21,714 bases of DNA from Clostridiales bacterium UBA4821 (GTDB lineage Bacteria; Bacillota; Clostridia; Acetivibrionales; UBA4821): positions 1-21,714 of the forward strand of contig DHFP01000240.1 of assembly GCA_002402315.1 (NCBI GenBank), in the 5' to 3' direction. The position numbers and the translations under genes are program-made. Position 1 is the first letter of the stretch; each line of letters opens with the position of its first letter. Positions 7,954 to 15,559 of the stretch are shown one piece after another. The notes under the pieces were generated by a model. The model made no database searches. It saw nothing but the letters and a program-made list of their open reading frames with translations, and was not told the DNA's origin.

Positions 7954-9965
7954 TGAACTACAGAGAATACCTTGATAGCGTAAATCTAGAAAGTCTAAAG
8001 ATTTTAGCCGACATGCATAGTATCGACTATATGAGTAGTCCGGCCTGGACCGGTAATGAATTGAATACTGTAAGGTCTGAAGTTTCAAAAACTTTATCGG
8101 ATAGCAGTTATCTTGAGAAGTTGATAAATGACCTGGATGATAACCAGAAGAACATAGTAAGGATCGTTTTCTTTTCTGACGAAGCGGTCGACCAGGATAG
8201 TGTTATTAGAAAATTCAATAACCTTTACGGAAAAGAGCATACCGTAAGAAACTTGATAGACGAACTCTGGAGAGCAGGAATTTTGGTAAAGTTTGAAATG
8301 TACTATAGAAACAGGCCATATGTCGCGCTGCCGGATGAAGCCAGACAAGTATCAGCTAGACTTATAGTACAAGAAATTCTTGGCGAGTGGGGAGGAAATG
8401 AGTTAGAGACATTTATTAACAGTAATCCATATGAGTTATCTCAGGATATATATGCATTTCTATCTTATATAAACAATAACGAGGTTAGGCTTACTGCAAA
8501 AAATGTTATTTTTAGAAAAGCAGCACAAAAAATAGAAGACCTCTTCATTGCCAAGTCAGACTTTATGGATCAACCCGAGAATGAAAACTCTGAGAGATTT
8601 TCTTTGATAAACAGCTTTCTTTATATGATTGATATGGTTACTTACAACGAGGGTGTGGTCTACTTAAATGGACAGAAAGTAAGCAGGTGGTTGAAGTTAA
8701 GGCTTATGGATAAGTTGAACGCAATTTCGGGCTTTCTGGATACCTATTACCTGGGAAATAAAAGGGAGATAACTGAAGCTATAAATAAGATGAAGCTTTT
8801 ACTGTTAAATACATATGATACTCCAATCAGGTTAGACCATCTGGAAGAAATTATAAGGAAGTATCATGCAGATATGAACTTTAACTATTTGCAGAGTAAT
8901 CATAGAAAAATTCTGGATCATTTAGTATTGATGGGGTTGGTTGAATATTTAAGGGATGAAGAAAAAAACATCTATTTCAGGCTTAACAAGTACGGGTGGG
9001 GATTCTACTCCAATAGGGCAGAAATGATAAATGAGGAAGAAGAAAAACACTTCTATATACAACCTAACTTTGAAATAATCTCTACAGTGAACCTAAACCC
9101 TGTACTAAGATGGGAACTGGATGGTTTTTGCGATATCAGTAAGATTGAGAGAACCATACATTATTTAATCACAAAGGCTTCTATTCATAGGGCTATGAGT
9201 AATGAAAAAAACATTGAGGAAATCCTGGCGTTCCTTAAGAAATATAGCAAGAGCGGCGTACCACAGAATATAGAGTACTCATTAAGAGAATGGGCATCAA
9301 GCTATGGAAATATATATTTGATGGATGTAATTCTGCTCAGATGCCGGACAGAGGAGTTAGCAAAGGAGATATCCTCTATACAAGCAATAGGTGATAATAT
9401 TATCGGAAGGGTAACCGAAAAAGATTTAATTATAAATAGACCTTTTGCTGATGATGTGTTAGATATGCTGGTCAAGAAAGGATATATGGCCAAGCCTCAG
9501 ATAATAGAAGGAGATAATAGCCAGTTGAAAGATAAAGAACAAGGCTATCGGGGTATGGAGACAAAGGTTGACCTGAGAGATGCTCTGGGAGCTCCAAAGG
9601 ATATTGATACCAGTATATTTACAATTGATATGAGATATTTGGATAAAAGTGCACATTATAAAAAGACGGTTATGAATATTAAGCCTCCTGCTAAGGGAGA
9701 GAAGAGTAAGATTGCAGCTTCTAAAGTATACAGTCCATCTACCTTCCAGGCAAAGGAGATACTTGAAAGGGCCATAGAACAAAAAAAGCCTGTCCTGATT
9801 GATTATTACTCACAGATGGAAGAAACCAGCAGGAGGATAAGAATTGAACCTATACTGGTGCAGAAAGAAGATGGTACTTGGACAGTACATGCAAATGCAC
9901 AGGATCAGAAGATAGTGTTTGATATAGGGAGTATACAAAGTATAGAGTTTTGGAATAATAACTAA
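7953..9965 (+). CDS. Helicase-associated protein with Helicase_C_3-like and WYL-like domains
   Basis: A 670-aa partner of the XPB helicase. Residues 1-350 are mostly helical, with likely winged-helix segments (for example 60-130). Residues about 366-475 match the pattern of the Helicase_C_3/XPB N-terminal domain (FYIQPNFEIISTV at the start, AxxYGNIYLMDVILLRC at the end). The helicase itself carries the same type of domain at its N-terminus. A low-complexity linker covers 510-597. Residues 608-668 look like a WYL domain: PVLIDYYS, then RRIRIEPILV, then a Trp-rich strand and a terminal IGSIQSIEF. WYL domains often sense nucleic-acid ligands. A mycobacterial gene adjacent to XPB has a related domain, so the pairing is probably conserved. 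The ribosome site GGAGGA lies inside the helicase gene, 9 nt before the ATG. A perfect terminator follows the stop. Confidence 0.8.
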   Translation: MNYREYLDSVNLESLKILADMHSIDYMSSPAWTGNELNTVRSEVSKTLSDSSYLEKLINDLDDNQKNIVRIVFFSDEAVDQDSVIRKFNNLYGKEHTVRNLIDELWRAGILVKFEMYYRNRPYVALPDEARQVSARLIVQEILGEWGGNELETFINSNPYELSQDIYAFLSYINNNEVRLTAKNVIFRKAAQKIEDLFIAKSDFMDQPENENSERFSLINSFLYMIDMVTYNEGVVYLNGQKVSRWLKLRLMDKLNAISGFLDTYYLGNKREITEAINKMKLLLLNTYDTPIRLDHLEEIIRKYHADMNFNYLQSNHRKILDHLVLMGLVEYLRDEEKNIYFRLNKYGWGFYSNRAEMINEEEEKHFYIQPNFEIISTVNLNPVLRWELDGFCDISKIERTIHYLITKASIHRAMSNEKNIEEILAFLKKYSKSGVPQNIEYSLREWASSYGNIYLMDVILLRCRTEELAKEISSIQAIGDNIIGRVTEKDLIINRPFADDVLDMLVKKGYMAKPQIIEGDNSQLKDKEQGYRGMETKVDLRDALGAPKDIDTSIFTIDMRYLDKSAHYKKTVMNIKPPAKGEKSKIAASKVYSPSTFQAKEILERAIEQKKPVLIDYYSQMEETSRRIRIEPILVQKEDGTWTVHANAQDQKIVFDIGSIQSIEFWNNN

Positions 9966-9996
9966 AAAAAATGCTGGCCATTGGCCAGCATTTTTT
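9966..9996 (+). terminator. Intrinsic terminator of the XPB operon
   Basis: A perfect 14-bp stem (9966-9979 with 9983-9996), core TGCTGGCC, loop ATT, with A6 on one side and T6 on the other. It begins at the base after the TAA stop. It is symmetric and could also stop minus-strand transcription from the 64-aa gene. Confidence 0.92.
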
Positions 9997-10072
9997 ATCA
10001 GGAGCATTATGCAACAGAGGAAAAAAATATCTTCCTTGACAAGTATGTATATCCTAACAAAGTACTATTGGT

Positions 10073-10267
10073 TTAGTTTGCCAAGCTAGCTAAATGACTA
10101 ACATTTTGCCAACTTACAGGCTGGGACTCAATGATTTCTTTTTGTGTTCCTTCAAAAATAACCCAGGCACCTTCTTTGTATACAAGCGGGGGATTATTTG
10201 AGTACATTGGACGAAGGTCCAGGATTTTACCATCCGGTAGTATAGTAAATTCAACTTTTTCCATCAT
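10073..10267 (-). CDS. Small hypothetical protein, 64 aa
   Basis: I do not recognise a family. The gene is supported by a perfect AGGAGG (10275-10280) 7 nt before the ATG at 10267, and by a good promoter at 10330-10358. A second ATG follows immediately. The product is a soluble 64-residue protein without cysteines, signal peptide or membrane helix. It has a beta-type start (VEFTILPDGKILDLRP) and a helical end. It stands alone between the XPB terminator and the divergent dnaD-like gene. Function unknown. Confidence 0.75.
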   Translation of the reverse strand: MMEKVEFTILPDGKILDLRPMYSNNPPLVYKEGAWVIFEGTQKEIIESQPVSWQNVSHLASLAN

Positions 10268-10329
10268 ATGTGTACCTCCTGACAGCGTATAGTGGGAATA
10301 TCTATATTCAAAAGATATTATTATTAATT

Positions 10330-10358
10330 ATTATATAGTAAGAAGTTTTGTTTAACAA
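10330..10358 (-). promoter_or_regulatory. Putative promoter of the 64-aa gene
   Basis: TTGTTA (10358-10353), 17 nt, TATAAT (10335-10330) on the minus strand, with a leader of about 55 nt. Confidence 0.55.
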
Positions 10359-10390
10359 CTAAAAATCTTAGACTAATTGTCCAAGAATTG

Positions 10391-10399
10391 TGGTATAAT
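10391..10399 (+). promoter_or_regulatory. Extended -10 promoter of the dnaD-dnaI operon
   Basis: TGG followed by TATAAT (10394-10399), 38 bp before the start codon. No clear -35 is seen at normal distance, so use would depend on the extended -10. Confidence 0.45.
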
Positions 10400-10436
10400 T
10401 TAAAATAAGTTAGCAACAAAAGGAAAGGAATTTTTT

Positions 10437-11414
10437 ATGAATTTTGAATCCAGCAGATCCATCTTATTTTCTGATACACTCGTTTCAGATATTTTCATAA
10501 CAGAATATATGCCATGTGTAGATGGGGATTATGTTAAGGTATACTTGTATTGTCTTTTCCTAGGTAAGAATAGAAAACAGGTTTCGATAAATGATTTATC
10601 CAAGAAACTGGGGATTGATATCTCAAAAGTAAAGCAGACCTTTGCATATTGGGAAAATGCAGGGGTATTTTTGAAGAAGGAATGTGGCATAGCCATTTGT
10701 GACTTAAAGGAGACGGAAGTACATAAACTTTATAGGCCTAAGCTGACCTCGACGCCTGAGGAAGCTAAACAATCCACAGAAAAGAATATTAAGAGGAGCC
10801 AGGTTATTACTGCTATAAACAATATGTTTTTTCAGGGCGTCATGTCTCCGGGTTGGTATATGGATATTGATGCATGGTTTGAGAAATACCGTTTTGAAGA
10901 AGATGTTATGCTTGCACTTTTTAAATACTGTTTCGATAGACATGCTCTAAATAAAAACTATATTTTAACTGTTGCTGAGAATTGGTACAGCAAAGGTATA
11001 CAAAATGCATTTCAGCTCGACAATTACTATCTTGAGTATGAAAAGTGCAATGAAATAAAAAAGAAGATTCGAAAGAAGCTGAGACTTACACAAAACCTCA
11101 ACGAGTATCAAGAAGCGTACATAGCGAAATGGGTAATAGACTATAAATATGATTTTGAAATAATTGAATTAGCGTTAAAGAAGACAACAGTAAAAACAAA
11201 TGCCAGCTTTGATTATTTTGATATGTTATTGACTAAATGGTACCAGAAAGGATTAAAAACAATAGAGGAAATCCAGAATGATATTAAGCAGTTTAAGCAG
11301 GAATATAAGGTAAAGGATAAAGATGATAGTAAAACTATGAAGAACAAGCACTTTAACCAGTCCAAGAACATAGACCTAAGCAAATTCTATGATAATCTAA
11401 ATAGTGGTTTTTAG
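10437..11414 (+). CDS. DnaD-like primosome/helicase-loading protein
   Basis: In Firmicutes, DnaD/DnaB-type proteins remodel origin DNA and help bring in the replicative helicase. This 325-aa protein has an N-terminal winged-helix-like region (about 15-95, with VSINDLSKKLGIDISKVKQT). Two copies of the DnaD C-terminal helical domain follow, each ending in the diagnostic Y-x-x-x-x-x-x-W-Y-x-K-G pattern: YILTVAENWYSKGI at about 180-193 and YFDMLLTKWYQKGL at about 262-275. The tail is Lys- and Asn-rich. The ATG follows AAGGAAAGGAA. The next gene, the helicase-loader ATPase, starts 9 nt after the stop, and such gene pairs are common in Clostridia. A phage origin is unlikely: no phage genes are near. 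Confidence 0.88.
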   Translation: MNFESSRSILFSDTLVSDIFITEYMPCVDGDYVKVYLYCLFLGKNRKQVSINDLSKKLGIDISKVKQTFAYWENAGVFLKKECGIAICDLKETEVHKLYRPKLTSTPEEAKQSTEKNIKRSQVITAINNMFFQGVMSPGWYMDIDAWFEKYRFEEDVMLALFKYCFDRHALNKNYILTVAENWYSKGIQNAFQLDNYYLEYEKCNEIKKKIRKKLRLTQNLNEYQEAYIAKWVIDYKYDFEIIELALKKTTVKTNASFDYFDMLLTKWYQKGLKTIEEIQNDIKQFKQEYKVKDKDDSKTMKNKHFNQSKNIDLSKFYDNLNSGF

Positions 11415-11423
11415 GTGATTAAC

Positions 11424-12449
11424 ATGAATATTCAAGTACACAGATTCATAGCTCTAGAATATGAGAAAAAAAGAAATAGAGCTTTACTGGAAGTTGAGAA
11501 AAGAAAGAATGACATATATGAACGTTATCCGGAGTTAAGGAGTATAGATGAGCAGCAAAGACAGGAAGGAGTAACTCTTACAAAAGCTGTTCTTCATAGT
11601 GATAAAAATACAGCAGAGGAATACATCGAAACATTAGACAAAAAAATATGCGAGTTAAAGAAGGCAAAACACCAATTACTTGCCAAGCTAGGAATACTGC
11701 CTGATGAATTGGAACCTGTATTTGAATGTAATGTTTGTAAAGACACGGGCTTTATTGAAAAAAGTAATGGAAAAATGTGTGCATGTTATCGTCAGAGATT
11801 GTTAAACTTGTCATATAGGCAATCAAATCTTGAGTTATTAACAATAGAAAACTTTCAGACGTTTAATGCGGAGCTGTATGCACATGGAGGAGACCACGAG
11901 AGGTATGGAATCAATATTTCTCCTAGAGAAAATATATTGAGAATTAAGGAAAAATGTTTAGATTTTATAAAAAGGTTTGACGGTCCAAAGGAAAAGAATT
12001 TGCTTTTTACCGGGGATACAGGCGTAGGGAAAACTTTTCTTTCCAACTGTATAGCAAAGGAACTTCTGGATAAGGGAAAAACCGTTATATACCAGACTTC
12101 GCCAAGGCTTTTAGATCTTATAATGAATTATAAGATGAGGTTTGATAGGCAGGATACTTTTGATAGTGATGAGTACAACAGCTTATTTGAAGTAGATCTG
12201 CTGATAATTGATGACTTGGGGGCGGAAGGTCTTAATACGTCAAGATTTTCCGAATTGTTCACCATAATTAACACAAGGCTACTTACACAACAGAGCAAAT
12301 GTTCCAAAACTATTCTATCGACAAATCTTTCACTGGAGAAAATGAATGAGTATTATGATGATAGGACCATGTCGAGAATACTAGGAGAATTCTACATTTG
12401 CAAGTTTTTTGGAGATGATATTAGGTTAAAAAAAGGGAGAACGGGCTGA
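11424..12449 (+). CDS. DnaI/DnaC-type helicase loader, AAA+ ATPase
   Basis: An ATPase that loads the replicative DNA helicase at origins and restarted forks. I choose the ATG at 11424 (341 aa) because AGGTGA (11413-11418) lies 5 nt before it and overlaps the dnaD stop. The GTG at 11415 has no ribosome site. The N-terminus (1-90) is a charged helical region. A zinc site of DnaI type is formed by Cys102, Cys105, Cys119 and Cys121 (CxxC then CxC). Walker A, GDTGVGKT, is at 197-204. Walker B, LLIIDD, is at 259-264. Sensor 1 lies in ILSTNLS (297-303), and a likely arginine finger in DDRTMSRI (312-319). The last codons form the left arm of the shared terminator, and the stop codon lies in its loop. 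Confidence 0.92.
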   Translation: MNIQVHRFIALEYEKKRNRALLEVEKRKNDIYERYPELRSIDEQQRQEGVTLTKAVLHSDKNTAEEYIETLDKKICELKKAKHQLLAKLGILPDELEPVFECNVCKDTGFIEKSNGKMCACYRQRLLNLSYRQSNLELLTIENFQTFNAELYAHGGDHERYGINISPRENILRIKEKCLDFIKRFDGPKEKNLLFTGDTGVGKTFLSNCIAKELLDKGKTVIYQTSPRLLDLIMNYKMRFDRQDTFDSDEYNSLFEVDLLIIDDLGAEGLNTSRFSELFTIINTRLLTQQSKCSKTILSTNLSLEKMNEYYDDRTMSRILGEFYICKFFGDDIRLKKGRTG

Positions 12450-12467
12450 CCCGTTCTCCCTTTTTTT
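12428..12467. terminator. Bidirectional terminator shared by dnaI and gyrA
   Basis: A perfect 18-bp stem (12428-12445 with 12450-12467) with the 4-nt loop CTGA: seven A, then GGGAGAACGGG, and the complement ending in seven T. The TGA in the loop is the stop codon of the dnaI-like gene. The last two bases of the right arm belong to the gyrA stop codon (12466-12468). The hairpin works in both directions because each side carries a T tract on its own transcript. Confidence 0.95.
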
Positions 12468-14919
12468 ATTCTTCTTCGTTTTCTTCGTTTTCTTCCTGGG
12501 GAACCCGGGCTATACCAATCAGAGATACGTCATCACCTATCCGCATCAGTTTAACCCCTTGGGTTGCTCTTCCAAGTATACTTATCTCATTAACCTTTAT
12601 TCTGATTATTATACCGGCAGACGTTATAAGAATCAAGTCGTCTGAGGCGGAGACAATCTTTATTCCAGTCAGAGGACCAGTCTTTTCAGTAACCCTGTAT
12701 GTGAGGATACCTTTACCGCTTCTTGACTGAACCTTATATTCTGACAACTCTGTTCTCTTTCCAAAGCCGTTTTGCGTCATTGCAAGAAGGCAAGCAGTTT
12801 CATCTGTTACAGGTTCCATACCGATGACATAATCATCACCCGAAAGTTCTATACCCTTAACCCCTGAAGATACTCTACCTGTAGGTCTGACATTCTTTTC
12901 GCTAAACCTTATAGACATCCCTTGAAAGGTACCAATTATTACACTATAGTTTCCATCGGTGAGACGAACATCAATCAGTTCATCTCCTTCCCGGATTGAG
13001 ATAGCCTGTAAGCCGCCTTTTCTTGCACTGTCATATTCCAGCAAGTCAGTTTTCTTCACGATGCCCTGCTTGGTTGCCATAAAGAGATACTGTCCTTCAG
13101 TATATTGCTTAATTGGAATAACTGCCTGAATTTTTTCTCCCTCTGAGAGCTGAAGAAGGTTTACGATAGCAGTACCCTTTGCCTGTCTGCCTGCTTCGGG
13201 AACTTCATATGCCTTGAGCCTGAACATCCTGCCGCGGTTGGTAAAGAAAAGTATATAGTCATGGGTTGAGGTTATAAATAAATGCTGTACAAAGTCCTCT
13301 TCCCTTGTACTTAATCCGGTTACGCCCCTTCCGCCGCGCTTTTGACTTTTATAGGTGTCCACAGGAAGTCTTTTTATATACCCGAAGTGAGTAAGGGTGA
13401 TTACACAGTCCTCCTGGTCTATAAGGTCTTCAATATCAATTTCATCTGCCGCTGCAGTTATCATGGTTCTTCTCTCATCAGCGTACTTTCTTTTGATTTC
13501 AATCAGTTCATCTTTAATAATCTTAAATATCAGCGATTCACTACCTAAAATCTCTTTAAGTCTCTTTATTTCTACTAGTATTTCCGTGTATTCCTGCTCA
13601 ATCTTTTGACGTTCCAGTCCTGTCAGTCTCTGGAGTCTCATATCGAGAATGGCCTGAGCTTGAATTTCAGACAGGTTAAACTTGGTTATAAGACCTTCTT
13701 TAGCTTCAGGAGCATTTTTGGAGTTTCTTATTAAGCTGATTACCGCATCAAGATTATCTAAGGCTATCTTTAAACCTTCTAAAATATGAGCCCTTGCTTC
13801 GGCTTTCTTCAAATCATATCTGGTACGTCTGATAATTACATCCCTTTGGTGCTCCAGATATCTATCTATAATCTCTCTAAGGTTTAGAACTTTAGGTTCA
13901 TTATCTACTAGAGCAAGCATTATTACGCTGAAAGTTTCCTGCATTTGAGTATTCTTGTATAGTTGATTTAATACAACGTTTGCATTGGCATCTCTTTTAA
14001 GTTCAATTACCATCCTCATACCGTTTCTGTCAGATTCATCACGCAGGTCGGATATTCCTTCAATCTTTTTATCCCTTACAAGTTCCGCAATTTTTTCTAT
14101 AAGTCTAGCCTTATTAACCTGGTAAGGAAGTTCGGTTACAATAATTCTTTGCTTATTTTCGGTCATTTGCTCGATGGTAGCCGTAGCACGTATAATTATC
14201 CGGCCTCTACCTTTTTTATAGGCATCTTTTATACCCTCCCTGCCCAGTATTAACGCGCCTGTAGGGAAGTCTGGACCTTTAATAAATTTTATTAGATCAT
14301 CAATAGATACATCATCGTTATCAATAACCTTTATAATTCCGTCAATTACTTCCCCAAGGTTATGAGGAGGTATATTTGTAGCCATACCAACAGCTATACC
14401 GGAAGAACCGTTGACTAACAGGTTGGGAAATCTTGAGGGTAACACAGCAGGTTCTTCTTCTGTACCATCGAAATTGGGAATAAAGTCAACAGTTTCCTTA
14501 TCAATATCCCTCAGCATTTCAAGGGAGATTTTTGAAAGCTTTGATTCTGTATACCTCATAGCTGCAGCTGGATCACCATCAACTGAACCGAAGTTACCAT
14601 GGCCATCTATTAACATATTTCTCATGGAGAAATTCTGGGCCATACGGACCATACTTTCATAGACAGCAGCATCTCCGTGGGGGTGAAACTTTCGTAGGAC
14701 TTCACCGACGGTAGCAACAGATTTTCTGAACTGTTTGTCCGGTGTAAAACCAAGGCCGTACATGCCATAGAGTATACGTCTGTGAACAGGCTTCAGGCCG
14801 TCCCTTACATCCGGCAGAGCCCTTCCGACAATAACACTCATAGCATAATCAATATAGGATCTTTTCATTTCAGTCGCTATATCGACAGGTAAAATTTTCT
14901 GTGTTTCGTTAGTATCCAT
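12466..14919 (-). CDS. gyrA: DNA gyrase subunit A
   Basis: The breakage-reunion subunit of DNA gyrase, which introduces negative supercoils together with GyrB. The 817 aa are complete. The N-terminal winged-helix/tower core shows the catalytic Arg122-Tyr123 in AAAMRYTE. The GyrA box QKRGGRG, needed for DNA wrapping and absent from ParC, lies at the start of the C-terminal beta-pinwheel. The tail is strongly acidic (QEENEENEEE). In the quinolone region (HPHGDAAVYE) residue 84, equivalent to E. coli Ser83, is Ala, and residue 88, equivalent to Asp87, is Glu. The ATG at 14919 follows AGGTGATG. gyrB is not in the window. The likely promoter is 270 bp upstream, so the leader would contain repeat E1. 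Confidence 0.97.
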   Translation of the reverse strand: MDTNETQKILPVDIATEMKRSYIDYAMSVIVGRALPDVRDGLKPVHRRILYGMYGLGFTPDKQFRKSVATVGEVLRKFHPHGDAAVYESMVRMAQNFSMRNMLIDGHGNFGSVDGDPAAAMRYTESKLSKISLEMLRDIDKETVDFIPNFDGTEEEPAVLPSRFPNLLVNGSSGIAVGMATNIPPHNLGEVIDGIIKVIDNDDVSIDDLIKFIKGPDFPTGALILGREGIKDAYKKGRGRIIIRATATIEQMTENKQRIIVTELPYQVNKARLIEKIAELVRDKKIEGISDLRDESDRNGMRMVIELKRDANANVVLNQLYKNTQMQETFSVIMLALVDNEPKVLNLREIIDRYLEHQRDVIIRRTRYDLKKAEARAHILEGLKIALDNLDAVISLIRNSKNAPEAKEGLITKFNLSEIQAQAILDMRLQRLTGLERQKIEQEYTEILVEIKRLKEILGSESLIFKIIKDELIEIKRKYADERRTMITAAADEIDIEDLIDQEDCVITLTHFGYIKRLPVDTYKSQKRGGRGVTGLSTREEDFVQHLFITSTHDYILFFTNRGRMFRLKAYEVPEAGRQAKGTAIVNLLQLSEGEKIQAVIPIKQYTEGQYLFMATKQGIVKKTDLLEYDSARKGGLQAISIREGDELIDVRLTDGNYSVIIGTFQGMSIRFSEKNVRPTGRVSSGVKGIELSGDDYVIGMEPVTDETACLLAMTQNGFGKRTELSEYKVQSRSGKGILTYRVTEKTGPLTGIKIVSASDDLILITSAGIIIRIKVNEISILGRATQGVKLMRIGDDVSLIGIARVPQEENEENEEE

Positions 14920-14960
14920 ATTTTAACATCACCTTTGCTTATAAAAAATTTTCTACATTA

Positions 14961-15120
14961 AGGAATGATGAAATAATAAATTCCCATTTTTAAACTGGCT
15001 ATTTTCCGTCAATACTGCGTTGTCGTCAGTTGCAATAAAACAATTATTACGCCTTCCTCCGCCTTGTCTTGACGAAAAATATCTCACTTTAAAATCGGGT
15101 TTTATTATTTCATCATTCCT
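14961..15120. repeat. Long-palindrome repeat E1
   Basis: A 160-bp imperfect palindrome. The outer arms are a perfect 20-bp inverted repeat (AGGAATGATGAAATAATAAA at 14961-14980, complement at 15101-15120). The arms continue inward with mismatches (CGTCAA at 15007-15012 against TTGACG). The tip is near 15040. The core at 15018-15067 matches 17634-17683 of E2 at 47 of 50 positions. No ORF with a ribosome site lies inside it. It lies 42 bp upstream of the gyrA start codon. Confidence 0.9.
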
Positions 15121-15192
15121 AAATACTTTCTTTTAGCAAACCGATAAAAATAGTATTAGACAAGGCAGAAATACTACAAAAATACCATAGTT

Positions 15193-15221
15193 ATTATACT
15201 AAACCTTAAGTAAATATGCAA
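15193..15221 (-). promoter_or_regulatory. Putative gyrA promoter
   Basis: TTGCAT (15221-15216), 17 nt, TATAAT (15198-15193) on the minus strand. The transcript would start near 15186 and have a leader of about 265 nt that contains all of repeat E1. No equally good site lies between E1 and gyrA. Confidence 0.5.
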
Positions 15222-15252
15222 ATGAAATAGATAAAAGTATAAAAAAATGATG

Positions 15253-15281
15253 TTGACAAAAAGCAAACCGTGTATTATACT
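15253..15281 (+). promoter_or_regulatory. Promoter of the tRNA pair
   Basis: TTGACA (15253-15258), 17 nt, TATACT (15276-15281): a near-consensus sigma-A promoter 26 bp before the first tRNA. Confidence 0.85.
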
Positions 15282-15307
15282 AAGTGAGCTTGAAGAAATG
15301 CAAACAT

Positions 15308-15384
<77 letters not shown>

Positions 15385-15394
15385 ATTAAATAAC

Positions 15395-15471
15395 GGCGGT
15401 GTAGCTCAGGTGGCTAGAGCATACGGTTCATACCCGTAGTGTCGGCGGTTCGAATCCACCCACCGCTACCA
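15395..15471 (+). tRNA. Elongator tRNA-Met (CAU), T-stem mismatch
   Basis: A 77-nt cloverleaf with encoded CCA, 10 nt after tRNA-fMet and probably on the same transcript. The anticodon loop TTCATAC gives CAU. The acceptor GGCGGTG/CACCGCT and the anticodon stem TACGG/CCGTA match bacterial elongator tRNA-Met rather than the tRNA-Ile that is modified to read AUA. The T stem GGCGG/CCACC has a C-A mismatch in its middle pair (51-63). Confidence 0.93.
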
Positions 15472-15511
15472 AATAGCGAAAATAACCACCTAAAAGGGTG
15501 GCATTATAATA

Positions 15512-15559
15512 TATATAGATAAACAGGTTACCTCAACGGGCAACCTGTTTATCTATATA
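15512..15559. terminator. Hairpin between the tRNAs and the histidine kinase
   Basis: A perfect 18-bp inverted repeat (15512-15529 with 15542-15559, core GATAAACAGGTT) with a 12-nt loop. Its right arm overlaps the last codons of the kinase gene. Neither side has a clean T run, so it is a likely but untypical terminator for both converging units. A small CCACC/GGTGG hairpin at 15486-15501 precedes it. Confidence 0.55.

Noticed and set aside
11415..11423. GTG start for the DnaI-like protein
   Set aside because: No ribosome site precedes it; AGGTGA is placed correctly for the ATG at 11424.
10437..12449. Prophage replication module
   Set aside because: DnaD/DnaI pairs occur in phages, but no integrase, repressor or structural gene is near and the neighbours are chromosomal housekeeping genes.
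12466..14919. ParC (topoisomerase IV subunit A) instead of GyrA
   Set aside because: The intact GyrA box QKRGGRG and the length of the C-terminal domain indicate gyrase.
15395..15471. tRNA-Ile2 (CAU read as AUA)
   Set aside because: The acceptor stem GGCGGTG and anticodon stem TACGG/CCGTA are those of elongator tRNA-Met.
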